This document shows, piece after piece, positions 19,756-28,952 of a DNA stretch of 49,507 bases. Made by a program: the position numbers and the translations under genes. A model generated the notes under the pieces. The model worked only from the letters and a program-made list of their open reading frames with translations. It ran no database searches and was not told the origin of the DNA. This stretch comes from Frankiales bacterium (lineage in GTDB: Bacteria > Actinomycetota > Actinomycetes > Mycobacteriales > SCTD01), in contig JAODNA010000048.1 in NCBI GenBank assembly GCA_025465135.1, positions 1-49,507 of the forward strand, written 5' to 3'. Position 1 is the stretch's first letter. Each line of letters opens with the position of its first letter.

Positions 19756-20961
19756 CTAGCGGCGCTTCTTGCCCGACGAGCCGCCGGGCCGGCCGCCCTT
19801 GCTCTTCTTCTTCTTGGGCTGGTTGCCCGGACGGCGACCAGCCGCGCCGGCGGGGGCGGTCGGGGCTGCGGCTGCCGGGGCCGGAGCGGCGACCGCTTCG
19901 TCGGCCGTCACCTGCTCCGCGGCAACGGGTAGGGCCGCACCGGCTGCGCGCGCCGCCGCCCGCTGCTGGAACTTCGAGCCGCCCTTGGCCACGTTGCCGG
20001 AGCGGCGGGCCAGAACCCGCTGCTGCAGCGCCTTGTACTGCGGCTCGCGCTCCTTGAGGTCGGCCAGCAGCGGCGTCGCGAGGAACAGCGAGGAGTAGGC
20101 ACCCGAGGCGAGACCGACGAACAGCGCGAGCGCGAGGTCCTTCAGCGTGCCGGCACCCAGTAGGAAAGCGCCGACGAACAGCAGCCCGGAGACCGGCAGC
20201 AGCGCGATGAGCGAGGTGTTGATCGAGCGCATGAACGTCTGGTGGACCGCCAGCTCGGCGGCTTCGCTGTAGGTCTGCGTCGATCGGCCGGCCAGACCCC
20301 GGGTGTTCTCCTCCACCTTGTCGAACACGACGATCGTGTCGTAGAGCGAGTAACCGAGCACGGTCAGCAGCGCGATGACCGTTGCGGGCGTCACCACGAA
20401 GTGCGTGATCGAGTAGATGCCGGCCGTGAGGATCAGGTCGTGGATCAGCGCGACGATCGCTGCGATCGCCATCTTCGGCTCGAAGCGGATCGAGATGTAG
20501 ATGATGACCGCGATCAGGAAGAGCACCAGGCCCTGCAGGGCCTTGCTGGTGACCTGCTTGCCCCAGGAGGCGCCGACGTCTGACTCGGTGATGTCGTTGT
20601 TCTTGTCGACCTTGTACTTCGCGGCGATGCCGTCGATGACCTGGCCGATCTTGGCCTGGGTCAGCGGACCGGTCGTGACCCGGAGGTCGGTGCCGCCGCC
20701 GCTGAGGCCGACCGTCTGGACGGTCGGGTCGGCGACGCCGAGTCCGGTGATCGTCGACCGCGCGTCGGCGACGGAGACGCCCTTGGCCGGCCACTGGAAC
20801 GTCGCCCCGCCCTTGAACTCCTCGCCGACGTTGAAGCCGCGGAAGGCCATGCTGAGCAGGCAGATCAGCACGAGCACGACGGAGACGACGTAGAAGCCCT
20901 TACGCCGCTGGATCAGCGGGAAGGTCGTCTCGCCGCGGTAGAGGCGGGATGCGAGCCCCAT
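19756..20961 (-). CDS. secF: protein translocase subunit SecF
   Basis: 401 aa. Membrane partner of SecD in proton-motive-force-driven protein export. TM1 follows IQRRKGFY; the periplasmic part contains FNVGEEFKGGATFQW, and LGYSLYDTIVVFDKVEENT is the conserved RND-type signature. Six membrane segments are expected. The last 90 residues are a hydrophilic Ala/Pro/Lys-rich tail ending SSGKKRR, longer than in E. coli but usual in actinobacteria. The ATG lies 2 nt after the secD stop. Confidence 0.96.
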   Translation of the reverse strand: MGLASRLYRGETTFPLIQRRKGFYVVSVVLVLICLLSMAFRGFNVGEEFKGGATFQWPAKGVSVADARSTITGLGVADPTVQTVGLSGGGTDLRVTTGPLTQAKIGQVIDGIAAKYKVDKNNDITESDVGASWGKQVTSKALQGLVLFLIAVIIYISIRFEPKMAIAAIVALIHDLILTAGIYSITHFVVTPATVIALLTVLGYSLYDTIVVFDKVEENTRGLAGRSTQTYSEAAELAVHQTFMRSINTSLIALLPVSGLLFVGAFLLGAGTLKDLALALFVGLASGAYSSLFLATPLLADLKEREPQYKALQQRVLARRSGNVAKGGSKFQQRAAARAAGAALPVAAEQVTADEAVAAPAPAAAAPTAPAGAAGRRPGNQPKKKKSKGGRPGGSSGKKRR

Positions 20962-20963
20962 GG

Positions 20964-22652
20964 TCAGGCCTCCGTAACGGGGGTCGTCGGGGCATTGCGA
21001 CGGGCGGCCGACCCGGTGAGCGGGGCGCCACCGTCGGGGCCGTAGAAGCCGGTCAACCGGTGGTTGCTGAACCAGGCGAAGTGCGAAAGCCAGGAGATCA
21101 GCGGTCGGGTGAACAGGAACACCACGACGACGTCGAGCAGGGTGGACAGGCCCAGCGTGAACGCGAAGCCGCGCACGCCGCCGACCGAAACGAAGTACAG
21201 GATGATCGCGGCGAGGAAGGAGACGGTGTCGGCCGACAGGATGGTCCGCCGGGCGCGGACCCAGGCGCGGTCGACAGCGCTCCTCGGCGTACGGCCCTCC
21301 TTGATCTCGTCTTTCAGTCGTTCGAAGAAGACGACGAAGGAGTCGGCGGTGATGCCGACGGCGACGATGAAGCCGGCAATGCCGGCAAGGGAGAGCGCGA
21401 AGCCGATCTGCTTGCCGAGGACGCAGATCGAGGCGTAGACGAGCAGCCCGGACATCACCAGGCTGGCGATCGTGACGAAGCCCAGCATCCGGTAGTAGAG
21501 CAGCGAGTAGATGACGACGGCGATCAGGCCGATGCCGCCGGCGAGCAGCCCCGAGTGCAGCTGGTCCCTGCCCAAGGTCGGACTGACGGTCTGGGTCTGG
21601 CCGGGGTTGAACGACAGCGGCAGGGCGCCGTACTTGAGCGTGTTGGCGAGGTTGGCCGCGCTGCTGCGCGTGAAGCTGCCGGTGATCTGGGCGTCGCTGT
21701 CGATGCGGGTCTGGATCGTCGGCGCGGAGATGACGACGGCGTCGAGCACGATCGCGACCCGCTTGCCGATCGTGGCTGCCGTGAGGTCGGTGAACTTGTT
21801 CTGGCCCTTGCCGGTGAAGCTGACGATCACCTGCCACTCGCCGAGCTGCTGGTCGCGCTGGGCACTGGCGCCCTTGACGTCGTTGCCTCGCACCTTGGCG
21901 ACATCGAGCTGGAACTTCTCGCTGCCGTCCTCGGAGCACGCGATGATCTGCGCGTCGGGGTTGTCGTCCGCGCCGCCGCCGCGGTTCTCCTTCTTGCTGC
22001 AGTCGAGCAGGGCGAACCCCTGCGGGGTGTAGACGTCACCGGTGTGCGGGGAGCCGTCTTGCGGAGCGCCGCTGGCAGTCGGGGACGGCGAGGCGGTCGC
22101 CGACGCCGACGGGGTCGGGCTCGGGGTCGGCGCCGCGAGCAGTGCCGACGACAGGGCGCGGCCGCTCGCCTTCTTCGACGCGGTCGGGGACGGTGCGGGC
22201 TTCGCGGACGGCTGGAGCGTCGTTGACACCGTCGGGGCCGAGGGCTGCGGCGATGCGGGGACGGCAGGGTTGCCGGCGGCGTTCTGCAGGACCTGCCGGA
22301 AGCGGAGCTGAGCGGTCGTCGCGAGCCTCGCGACGGACTCGCGGTTGCCACCCGGCACCGACACGACGATGTTGTTTCCCTGCGTGACGACCTCGGCCTC
22401 GGCCACGCCTGCGCCGTTGACGCGGCGGTTGATGATGTCGACGGCCGTCTGCAGCTGACCGGACTTCGGCGTCGTCTTCGGCGTCAGGATGACGCTTGCG
22501 CCGCCCTGCAGGTCGAGCCCGAGCTTGGGCGACAGCATCTTGCTGCCTGGACCCGCGAAGGCAACGATGGCGTAGAGCAGCACCAGGATGGCGGCGAGTG
22601 CGCCGAGGTAGCGGCCAACGTGCAGGCCCCGAGGGGCGCCGGGTCGTGCCAC
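20964..22652 (-). CDS. secD: protein translocase subunit SecD
   Basis: 562 aa. N-terminal TM, then LGLDLQGGASVIL, the hallmark D1 motif, and IINRRVNGAGVAEAEV. The first periplasmic head is interrupted at about residues 140-210 by a Ser/Pro/Thr/Ala low-complexity insert; the head resumes at SPHTGDVYTPQGFAL. The C-terminal membrane part has AGFIVAVGITADSFVVFFERLKDEI. GTG start with AGGAG about 10 nt upstream. No yajC precedes it. A TATGCT box lies about 110 nt upstream. Confidence 0.96.
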   Translation of the reverse strand: MARPGAPRGLHVGRYLGALAAILVLLYAIVAFAGPGSKMLSPKLGLDLQGGASVILTPKTTPKSGQLQTAVDIINRRVNGAGVAEAEVVTQGNNIVVSVPGGNRESVARLATTAQLRFRQVLQNAAGNPAVPASPQPSAPTVSTTLQPSAKPAPSPTASKKASGRALSSALLAAPTPSPTPSASATASPSPTASGAPQDGSPHTGDVYTPQGFALLDCSKKENRGGGADDNPDAQIIACSEDGSEKFQLDVAKVRGNDVKGASAQRDQQLGEWQVIVSFTGKGQNKFTDLTAATIGKRVAIVLDAVVISAPTIQTRIDSDAQITGSFTRSSAANLANTLKYGALPLSFNPGQTQTVSPTLGRDQLHSGLLAGGIGLIAVVIYSLLYYRMLGFVTIASLVMSGLLVYASICVLGKQIGFALSLAGIAGFIVAVGITADSFVVFFERLKDEIKEGRTPRSAVDRAWVRARRTILSADTVSFLAAIILYFVSVGGVRGFAFTLGLSTLLDVVVVFLFTRPLISWLSHFAWFSNHRLTGFYGPDGGAPLTGSAARRNAPTTPVTEA

Positions 22653-22762
22653 GGGGAGGGATCTCCTGTCTCGGCCGGCACCCGGACGTGGGTGCGCGGT
22701 ACGTCACTGGCTGTTGCTGGAGGCCGCGTCCTGTCGCAGGGACGTAACGGACGGCCCGGGAG

Positions 22763-22768
22763 AGCATA
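22763..22768 (-). promoter_or_regulatory. possible secD promoter (-10 TATGCT)
   Basis: In the 162-nt gap between ruvB and secD, where no gene fits. TATGCT is preceded by GTTGGC 15 nt upstream, a short and weak -35. It would give secDF a long leader. Confidence 0.3.
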
Positions 22769-22814
22769 GTGACCGTCGCCCTGGCCAACGGGAGACGCGC
22801 GGTCCCGGTTCCAC

Positions 22815-23864
22815 CTATCCGGCGTCGTCCAGGTCGAGCGGGAGGACGTCCACGGGACCTGGCGGCCGCAGGCCGAGGTGCGCCCAGGCCGCCGGCGTCG
22901 CGACCCGTCCGCGCGGTGTGCGCTGCACGAGCCCGGTCCGGACGAGGAACGGCTCGGCGACCTCTTCCACGGTCTCGGGCTCCTCGCTGACGGCCACCGC
23001 GAGCGTGGAGAGCCCGACCGGGCCGCCGCCGAAGCGCTTGACGAGCGCCTCGAGCACAGCGCGGTCGAGCCGGTCGAGCCCCAGCTCGTCGACGTCGTAG
23101 ACCGCGAGGGCGGCGCGGGCGATGGGACGGGTGACGACTCCGTCGGCCCGGACCTCGGCGTAGTCGCGGACCCGGCGCAGCAGCCGGTTGGCGATGCGGG
23201 GCGTGCCGCGGGAGCGGCTCGCGATCTCGTGGCCCCCGTCCGGCCGCAGATCGACCCCGAGCAGGCCGGCCGAGCGCTCCAGCACGCGCTCGAGCTCCTC
23301 TGGCGAGTAGGGCTCCATGTGGGCGGTGAAGCCGAAGCGGTCGCGCAGCGGTCCGGTGAGCAGACCCGCGCGGGTGGTGGCCCCGACGAGGGTGAAGGGG
23401 AGGACCTCGAGCGGGATGGCGGTGGCGCCCGGCCCCTTGCCGACGATGACGTCGACCCGGAAGTCCTCCATCGCGACGTAGAGAAGCTCCTCGGCCGGCC
23501 GGGCGATCCGGTGGATCTCGTCGATGAAGAGGACCTCGCCCTCCTGCAGGCTGCTGACGAGAGCGGCGAGGTCACCCGCGCGCTCCAGCGCCGGCCCGCT
23601 GGTGATGCGGATGCCGGTGCCGAGCTCGGCCGCGATGATCATCGCCAGGGATGTCTTGCCGAGCCCGGGTGCGCCCGACAGCAGGACGTGGTCCGGCGGG
23701 CGACCGCGCCGCTTCGCGCTCTCGAGGACGAGCTCCAGCTGCTCCCGGACGCGCTCCTGGCCTACGAACTCGTCGAGGCGACGGGGCCGCAGCGCGGCCT
23801 CGACGAGTCGCTCGTCGTCGCCTGCCTCCGCCGTGACCTGCGACGGGACGTGCTCGGCGGTCAC
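22815..23864 (-). CDS. ruvB: Holliday junction branch migration helicase RuvB
   Basis: 349 aa. AAA+ motor of the RuvAB complex. [12 protein letters not shown] at the start, Walker [10 protein letters not shown] (about 63-71), Walker [10 protein letters not shown] (about 112-120), sensor 1 LVGATTRAG, arginine finger region PLRDRFG, and the C-terminal winged helix ([20 protein letters not shown]). GTG start overlaps the ruvA stop (GTGA). Expected to be co-induced with ruvC by DNA damage (see the SOS box). Confidence 0.98.
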   Translation of the reverse strand: MTAEHVPSQVTAEAGDDERLVEAALRPRRLDEFVGQERVREQLELVLESAKRRGRPPDHVLLSGAPGLGKTSLAMIIAAELGTGIRITSGPALERAGDLAALVSSLQEGEVLFIDEIHRIARPAEELLYVAMEDFRVDVIVGKGPGATAIPLEVLPFTLVGATTRAGLLTGPLRDRFGFTAHMEPYSPEELERVLERSAGLLGVDLRPDGGHEIASRSRGTPRIANRLLRRVRDYAEVRADGVVTRPIARAALAVYDVDELGLDRLDRAVLEALVKRFGGGPVGLSTLAVAVSEEPETVEEVAEPFLVRTGLVQRTPRGRVATPAAWAHLGLRPPGPVDVLPLDLDDAG

Positions 23865-24457
23865 CGGCTCCGCCCGAGCAGCGCGAGTCCCTCACGCAGC
23901 AGGTCGGGGACGTCGGCGTCGTCGGCGGCAGGGTGCGCTGCGGCCAGGCGTACGACGGCCTCGTCGGCCTGCCCGGAGGGGAAGCCGAGCCCGACGAGCG
24001 CCTGCGAGAGCGTGTCGCGCCAGCCGGGCTGCACGGGGACCGGCACGGCGGACGTCGTGCCGGCGACCTTGTCCTTCAGCTCGAGCACCATCCGCTGGGC
24101 GCCCTTGCGGCCGATGCCCGGCACGAGCGTCAGCGCGACCAGGTCCTCGGTGAGCAGCGCCCGACGGACGGTGTCGGGAGTGTGCACGGTCAGCACGGCC
24201 TGGGCGAGCCGTGGCCCGACGCCGGAGGCTGTCTGCAGCAACTCGAACAGCGCGCGCTCCTCGTCGTCGGCGAAGCCGTAGAGGGTCAGGCTGTCCTCAC
24301 GCACGACGAGGCTGGTCGAGAGCACGGCATCGTCACCGACGCGGAGCGCCGCGCGGGTGCCGGGCGTGGTCTGCAGCGACAGGCCCACGCCGCCGACCCG
24401 GACGACGACGCCGTCGGCGTGCACGGCGGTCACGGTGCCCGCGACGCTGGCGATCAC
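23861..24457 (-). CDS. ruvA: Holliday junction branch migration protein RuvA
   Basis: 198 aa. Tetrameric junction-binding protein. The N-terminal OB fold begins [12 protein letters not shown]; two helix-hairpin-helix motifs are seen in [14 protein letters not shown] and [14 protein letters not shown]; domain III follows ([18 protein letters not shown]). GTG at 24457 is used since it overlaps the ruvC stop (GTGA) and matches the family N-terminus; a longer form starting at 24502 would run back inside ruvC. Confidence 0.97.
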   Translation of the reverse strand: MIASVAGTVTAVHADGVVVRVGGVGLSLQTTPGTRAALRVGDDAVLSTSLVVREDSLTLYGFADDEERALFELLQTASGVGPRLAQAVLTVHTPDTVRRALLTEDLVALTLVPGIGRKGAQRMVLELKDKVAGTTSAVPVPVQPGWRDTLSQALVGLGFPSGQADEAVVRLAAAHPAADDADVPDLLREGLALLGRSR

Positions 24458-24957
24458 CGGACCGCCAGCGCGGCGAGTCGGGCCTGAGCAGGGGCGCGCC
24501 ACAGGTGGCAGATCGCGAGCGCGAGGGCGTCGGCGGCGTCGGCCGGCTTGGGTGGGCCGTCGAGGCGGAGCAGCCGCGCGACCATGAGCCCGACCTGCGC
24601 CTTGTCAGCGCGCCCGGAGCCGGTCACCGCCGCCTTCACCTCGGACGGCGTGTGCAGGACCACGGGCAGCCCTCGCCGCGCGGCGCACACGACGGCCACC
24701 GCCCCGGCCTGGGCGGTGCCCATCACCGTGCGCACGTTGGCCTGGCTGAAGACCCTCTCGACCGCGACCGCGTCGGGCTGGTGCTCGTCGAGCCACTGCT
24801 CGAACGCCGCCTCCAGGGTCACCAGCCGCTCCCCCAGCGCGGCATCGGCCGGCGTGGTCACCACACCCACGGCCACCAGCGTCGCGCGGCCGGGCGAGCC
24901 GTCGACCACACCGAGGCCGCAGCGAGTCAGCCCGGGATCGACCCCCAGCACGCGCAC
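24454..24957 (-). CDS. ruvC: crossover junction endodeoxyribonuclease RuvC
   Basis: 167 aa. Resolves Holliday junctions. Catalytic residues are visible: D7 (VLGVDPGLT), E67 (VAVERVFSQ), and the pair D140/D143 ([11 protein letters not shown]). GTG start with GGGGAG 6 nt upstream. First gene of ruvCAB. A LexA-type SOS box is centred 20 nt upstream of the start codon. Confidence 0.97.
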   Translation of the reverse strand: MRVLGVDPGLTRCGLGVVDGSPGRATLVAVGVVTTPADAALGERLVTLEAAFEQWLDEHQPDAVAVERVFSQANVRTVMGTAQAGAVAVVCAARRGLPVVLHTPSEVKAAVTGSGRADKAQVGLMVARLLRLDGPPKPADAADALALAICHLWRAPAQARLAALAVR

Positions 24958-24969
24958 GTCGTCTCCCCT

Positions 24970-24983
24970 AGAACAGGTGTTCG
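24970..24983 (-). promoter_or_regulatory. LexA-type SOS box upstream of ruvC
   Basis: Reading the minus strand: CGAAC-ACCT-GTTCT, one base off the dyad CGAAC-N4-GTTCG known for Gram-positive and mycobacterial LexA. It ends 12 nt before the ruvC start and lies just downstream of a TACGCT -10 box, where repressor binding would block transcription. Confidence 0.7.
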
Positions 24984-24990
24984 GACGGCG

Positions 24991-24996
24991 AGCGTA
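24991..24996 (-). promoter_or_regulatory. ruvC -10 box (TACGCT)
   Basis: TACGCT on the minus strand, 33 nt before the GTG; the predicted transcription start falls at the edge of the SOS box. Confidence 0.45.
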
Positions 24997-25083
24997 CGGC
25001 GGCGGACCGGCCGGTCCGGGGAGGCGCGCCCGCGCGGGGTGCCTGCAGACGCCCGTCCACGGTCCGGCAGGATATGTCCCTCC

Positions 25084-25464
25084 ATGGAGCTCGATGCCCG
25101 CCTCACGCTGCGCGGGGACCTCCGGTCACCGGCCGAGGCCCGGCGCTTCGTGGCCAGGACCCTCACGCCGCTGCTCGGTCGAGAAGACGTCGAGACGGCG
25201 ATGCTCGTGACCAACGAGCTCGTGACGAACGCCGCGCTGCATGCCGGCACCGAGTGCGAGCTCGTGCTGCGCGGTGAGCCCAACGGCCTGGTGATCCGCG
25301 TCTCGGACTTCGACAGGCAGGTCGACCTCAAGCGCCAGTCGTTCGGCTCGGAGATGACGACGGGTCGCGGTCTGCGGCTGCTCGAGGTCCTCTGCCGGCG
25401 GTGGGGCGTCGAGCCCGACGAGCGCGGCAAGACCGTGTGGTGCGAGCTGCGCGTGCGGGGCTGA
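25084..25464 (+). CDS. RsbW-like ATP-binding protein (anti-sigma/serine kinase fold)
   Basis: 126 aa. Single HATPase_c domain. The N box [11 protein letters not shown] (residues 44-54) and G2 box GRGLRLL (94-100) are clear; the G1 box reads SDFDRQ where DxG(P) is usual. Streptomyces has many such single-domain proteins acting as anti-sigma factors or serine kinases. No anti-anti-sigma (STAS) or sigma gene is adjacent, so the target is unknown. ATG chosen as the first start that keeps the domain intact; upstream is a weak GGAT. It is transcribed against its neighbours and shares the ruvC promoter gap. Confidence 0.85.
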   Translation: MELDARLTLRGDLRSPAEARRFVARTLTPLLGREDVETAMLVTNELVTNAALHAGTECELVLRGEPNGLVIRVSDFDRQVDLKRQSFGSEMTTGRGLRLLEVLCRRWGVEPDERGKTVWCELRVRG

Positions 25465-25489
25465 CCTCGCGGATGCTCGGGGAGACGAG

Positions 25490-26242
25490 CTAGCCGACGC
25501 GCTCGAGCACCTCGTCGGAGATGTCGAAGTTGGCCCACACGTTCTGGACGTCGTCGAGGTCCTCGAGGGCGTCGATCAGCTTCAGGACCTTGACGGCGAC
25601 GTCGTCCTCCAACGGTACGGAAACCGTTGGCATCCAAGCGATGTCGGCCGAGTCGACCGCCAGTCCGGCGTCGGTGCAGGCCAGCCGCACCGCGTGCGTG
25701 TCGGTCGCGTCGCAGACGACCTCGAACGCGTCACCGAGGTCGTTGACCTCTTCCGCTCCGGCCTCGAGAACCGCGAGCAGCAGGTCGTCCTCGGTGAGTC
25801 CGTCGGTCTTCGTGACGAGGACGATGCCCTTGCGGTTGAACAGGTACGACACCGAGCCGGGGTCGGCCGGGTTGCCGCCGTTGCGCGTGATGGCGGTGCG
25901 GACCTCGGCGTTGGCACGGTTGCGGTTGTCGGTGAGGCACTCGACGAGGACGGCGACGCCGCCCTGCGCGTAGGCCTCGTACATGATCTCCTCGTAGGCC
26001 GCCGCGTCGCCGAGCTCACCGCTGCCGCGCTTGATCGCGCGCTCGATGTTGTCGTTGGGGACCGACAGTCGCTTCGCGCCCTGGATCGCGTCAGCGAGTG
26101 TCGGGTTGCCCGCTGGGTCGCCACCGCCGGTGCGCGCCGCCACCTCGATGGTCTTGATGAGCTTGGCGAAGAGCTTGCCGCGCTTGGCGTCGACGACCGC
26201 CTTCTTGTGCTTGGTCGTCGCCCACTTGGAGTGGCCGCTCAC
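25490..26242 (-). CDS. yebC: YebC/PmpR family transcriptional or translation-linked regulator
   Basis: 250 aa. Opens with [24 protein letters not shown], the signature of the family, followed by the three-domain core ([34 protein letters not shown]). Family members are described as DNA-binding regulators and recently as ribosome-linked factors, so the role is not fixed. GTG start with GGAGG 7-8 nt upstream, and it overlaps the pdxT stop (GTGA). The pdxS-pdxT-yebC order is conserved in actinomycetes. Confidence 0.96.
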   Translation of the reverse strand: MSGHSKWATTKHKKAVVDAKRGKLFAKLIKTIEVAARTGGGDPAGNPTLADAIQGAKRLSVPNDNIERAIKRGSGELGDAAAYEEIMYEAYAQGGVAVLVECLTDNRNRANAEVRTAITRNGGNPADPGSVSYLFNRKGIVLVTKTDGLTEDDLLLAVLEAGAEEVNDLGDAFEVVCDATDTHAVRLACTDAGLAVDSADIAWMPTVSVPLEDDVAVKVLKLIDALEDLDDVQNVWANFDISDEVLERVG

Positions 26243-26853
26243 GAGCTCGCCTCCTTCACCATCTGCACGAAGAAACCATGGACCCGGTCGTCACCGGTGA
26301 GCTCCGGGTGGAACGACGTCGCCAGCAGCGGACCGCGGCGGACGGCCACGACCTTACCCGCGGCTGCTCCCGATTCGATGCCTGTCCCGACCGTCGCGAG
26401 GACCTCGACGCCGGGTCCGGTGCGTTCGACCCACGGGGCGCGGATGAACACCGCATGCACGTCGCCGACCCCGGCGAGCGGCAGGTCGGTCTCGAACGAG
26501 TCGACCTGGCGGCCAAAGGCATTGCGTCGTACGGCGATGTCGAGGCCACCCACCGTCGCCTGGTCCGGCCGACCGTCAAGGACCTCGTCGGCGAGCAGGA
26601 TCATGCCCGCGCACGAGCCGTAGACCGGCAATCCGGTCTTGACCGCGGCACGCAGGGGCTCGAGCAGCTCGAACAGGTCGAGCAGCTTGCCGATCGTCGT
26701 CGACTCGCCGCCGGGCAGGACGAGGCCGTCGATGTCGGCGAGCTCCTCGGGCCGGCGTACCTGCACCGGCTCCGCGCCGACGCGCGTCAGCGCCCGGACG
26801 TGCTCTCGGACATCGCCCTGCAGGGCCAGAACCCCGATCCGCGGCCCGCTCAC
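26239..26853 (-). CDS. pdxT: pyridoxal 5'-phosphate synthase glutaminase subunit PdxT
   Basis: 204 aa. Releases ammonia from glutamine for PdxS. Class I glutaminase triad: C81 in YGSCAGM, H182 and E184 in [15 protein letters not shown] and [10 protein letters not shown] are family marks. GTG at 26853 chosen with AGAGGGGG just upstream; an earlier start at 26898 would begin inside the hairpin and is rejected. The stop overlaps yebC. Separated from pdxS by an 85-nt gap filled by a large inverted repeat. Confidence 0.96.
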   Translation of the reverse strand: MSGPRIGVLALQGDVREHVRALTRVGAEPVQVRRPEELADIDGLVLPGGESTTIGKLLDLFELLEPLRAAVKTGLPVYGSCAGMILLADEVLDGRPDQATVGGLDIAVRRNAFGRQVDSFETDLPLAGVGDVHAVFIRAPWVERTGPGVEVLATVGTGIESGAAAGKVVAVRRGPLLATSFHPELTGDDRVHGFFVQMVKEASS

Positions 26854-26866
26854 GCCCCCTCTTCCT

Positions 26867-26928
26867 TGATCAACGGAGGGTTGTCGCTCGTGGCACACCC
26901 ACCAGTAGCGACAACGTTCCGTTGATCA
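26867..26928. repeat. 22-bp inverted repeat with 18-nt loop between pdxS and pdxT
   Basis: Arms 26867-26888 and 26907-26928 are identical in inverted orientation except for three adjacent mismatches: TGATCAACGGA and TTGTCGCT pair exactly, with GGG against ACG between. It begins 10 nt after the pdxS stop and ends 13 nt before the pdxT start. There is no T-run. Possible attenuator, mRNA-stabilising or processing hairpin. Confidence 0.8.
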
Positions 26929-26938
26929 TGGGGCGGGG

Positions 26939-27838
26939 CTACCAGCCGCGGGTGGCCAGCAGATCGCCCGCACCGAGCGAGTCGACCGCGATGCCGACCA
27001 TCGCCTCGCCCAGGCCACGACTGACCTTGGCGATGCGCTCGGCGTCGTTGAAGTAGGCGGTCGCCTCGACGCAGGCGCGCGCGCGAAGGGCCGGGTCGCC
27101 GGACTTGAAGATGCCCGAGCCGATGAAGACGCCGTCGGCGCCGAGCTGCATCATCATCGCGGCGTCGGCCGGGGTCGCGACCCCGCCGGCAACGAAGAGC
27201 ACGACGGGCAGGCGACCGAGCTCGGCCGTCTCGCGCACGAGGTCGAGCGGTGCCTGAAGCTCCTTCGCGGCGGCGTAGAGCTCCTGCTCGTCCGAGGACG
27301 CAAGCCGCTTGATCTGCCCGAGGATCGTCCGGATGTGGACGGTCGCCTGGGACACGTCGCCGGTGCCGGCCTCGCCCTTCGACCGGATCATCGCGGCGCC
27401 CTCCGCGATGCGCCGCAGCGCCTCACCGAGGTTGGTCGCCCCGCACACGAAGGGCACCGTGAAGGCGTGCTTGTCGATGTGGTGGGCGTAGTCGGCCGGG
27501 GTCAGCACCTCGGACTCGTCGACGTAGTCGACGCCGATGGCCTGCAGGACCTGCGCCTCGACGAAGTGGCCGATGCGCGCCTTCGCCATGACCGGGATGG
27601 ACACCTCGGCCTGGATGCCGTCGATCATGTCGGGGTCGCTCTTCCGGGCGACCCCGCCGTCGCGACGGATGTCAGCGGGAACGCGCTCGAGCGCCATGAC
27701 CGCGACCGCGCCGGCGTCCTCGGCGATGCGCGCCTGCTCGGCGTTGACGACGTCCATGATGACGCCGCCCTTGAGCATCTCGGCCATGCCGCGCTTGACG
27801 AGCGGCGAGCCGGTGAGGGGAGCGTCGGAGCTGGGCAC
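26939..27838 (-). CDS. pdxS: pyridoxal 5'-phosphate synthase lyase subunit PdxS
   Basis: 299 aa. TIM-barrel enzyme building PLP from ribose 5-phosphate, glyceraldehyde 3-phosphate and ammonia. MDV with D29, K86 (VMAKARIGH) and K154 ([10 protein letters not shown]) match the catalytic residues known from Bacillus PdxS with a constant offset of five. GTG start with GAGGTAG upstream. TAGGAT lies about 35 nt upstream and may be its promoter, so the gene is probably separate from the DUF3048 gene. Confidence 0.98.
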   Translation of the reverse strand: MPSSDAPLTGSPLVKRGMAEMLKGGVIMDVVNAEQARIAEDAGAVAVMALERVPADIRRDGGVARKSDPDMIDGIQAEVSIPVMAKARIGHFVEAQVLQAIGVDYVDESEVLTPADYAHHIDKHAFTVPFVCGATNLGEALRRIAEGAAMIRSKGEAGTGDVSQATVHIRTILGQIKRLASSDEQELYAAAKELQAPLDLVRETAELGRLPVVLFVAGGVATPADAAMMMQLGADGVFIGSGIFKSGDPALRARACVEATAYFNDAERIAKVSRGLGEAMVGIAVDSLGAGDLLATRGW

Positions 27839-27873
27839 GGGACTACCTCGCGATCGGGGTGGGACAGGCCCCC

Positions 27874-27879
27874 ATCCTA
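27874..27879 (-). promoter_or_regulatory. -10 box (TAGGAT) of pdxST-yebC
   Basis: TAGGAT on the minus strand, 35 nt before the pdxS GTG and 2 nt past the DUF3048 stop. No clear -35. No MocR/PdxR-type regulator gene is near. Confidence 0.45.
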
Positions 27880-27881
27880 GG

Positions 27882-28910
27882 TCAGCCGAGGCTCAGGGAG
27901 CTGCTCGTCGGCAGCAGCAGGACCCAGGTCGGACCGGGGCGGAGCAGGACGTCCTTGCCGAGGGCGTCGACGAAGCGCGTGCCGTCAGCTGCCGTCGGGC
28001 GCTGCCAGGTCGCCGCGATCGCCACTCCGTCGCGGAGCACCGTCGCCGGGCCTGTCCCGATCGTCACGGTGTAGGGCGTGCGGTTGCCGAGGACGTCGAC
28101 GTAGCGGCTCATCCGGATCGGCACCCGCTGGACGATGACGTTGGCGGGTCCCACGCCGGCCATCTCGTGCGTGTCCTGGAACAGAGCCCAGTGCCCGGTC
28201 TCGGGGACGTACTGGGCGCGCGCCGTGACGTACGACGAGAACACCGCCTTCGCGACGGCGACGGGCGTGCCGGCGCCGGGGGCCAGCGGGCCGAAGCGCA
28301 GGCCGATGTCGCGCGCGGCCACGCCAGGACGTGAGGCCGCGAGCGCCGAGGCGGAGGTGAAGAAGTTGCGGGCGTCTGCCCGCCGCTCCCCCAGCCGGTA
28401 GTCCTGCGGCACGGCGTCATAGGACGCGTCGCGCAGGTAGCCGGCCCGCACCGCGGCGTGGAAGGTGGCCTTCACCCCGGTGTTGCCACCCGAGAACGCC
28501 ACCGGCACGTCGCCGTACTGCCGCAGCAGCTCGATGTCGGTCTCGCGGACGCTCCGCACCGGCCCGACCTCCCCCGAGGGGCCCGTCGTGAACACGGCGG
28601 CGAAGCGCGTCTCGCCGGCTTCGACGAGCTCCTGGTAGACGATCGCCGCACTGCCGAGCCCGCGTTGGTACTGCCGCGCCAAGCCCGAGTTGTCCACCTT
28701 CACCACCACGACGGAGCCGGTCGGGCGCGGTCCCTCGCCGGTCAGCGGGTCGACGTCGCTGGGCGACGGGGAGGGCGACGGTGACGGTGCGGGCGACGGC
28801 AGACCAGCAGTCGGTGAGGGGGCTCGCCGTGCGCTCGCATGGCCGCCGGAGCCGCACGCGGCTGTCAGCACGCCGACGGTGAACAGAGCGATCAGGGCGT
28901 GGCGCTTCAC
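27882..28910 (-). CDS. DUF3048 (YerB-like) lipoprotein
   Basis: 342 aa. Lipoprotein signal: [19 protein letters not shown] with the lipid cysteine at residue 19. A Ser/Pro linker (residues about 25-50) is followed by two DUF3048 parts: [40 protein letters not shown], and the C-terminal [13 protein letters not shown]. Family function is unknown; it is a cell-surface protein in many Gram-positives. GTG start; upstream in-frame alternatives were not found. It lies between pdxS and the LemA-like gene. Confidence 0.92.
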   Translation of the reverse strand: MKRHALIALFTVGVLTAACGSGGHASARRAPSPTAGLPSPAPSPSPSPSPSDVDPLTGEGPRPTGSVVVVKVDNSGLARQYQRGLGSAAIVYQELVEAGETRFAAVFTTGPSGEVGPVRSVRETDIELLRQYGDVPVAFSGGNTGVKATFHAAVRAGYLRDASYDAVPQDYRLGERRADARNFFTSASALAASRPGVAARDIGLRFGPLAPGAGTPVAVAKAVFSSYVTARAQYVPETGHWALFQDTHEMAGVGPANVIVQRVPIRMSRYVDVLGNRTPYTVTIGTGPATVLRDGVAIAATWQRPTAADGTRFVDALGKDVLLRPGPTWVLLLPTSSSLSLG

Positions 28911-28952
28911 GCCGCTGACGGTACGTCGCGTCGGTCGCGATCCACCGCTCTT

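Noticed and set aside
26854-26898. Longer pdxT starting at 26898
   Set aside because: It begins inside the inverted repeat; the family N-terminus starts at 26853.
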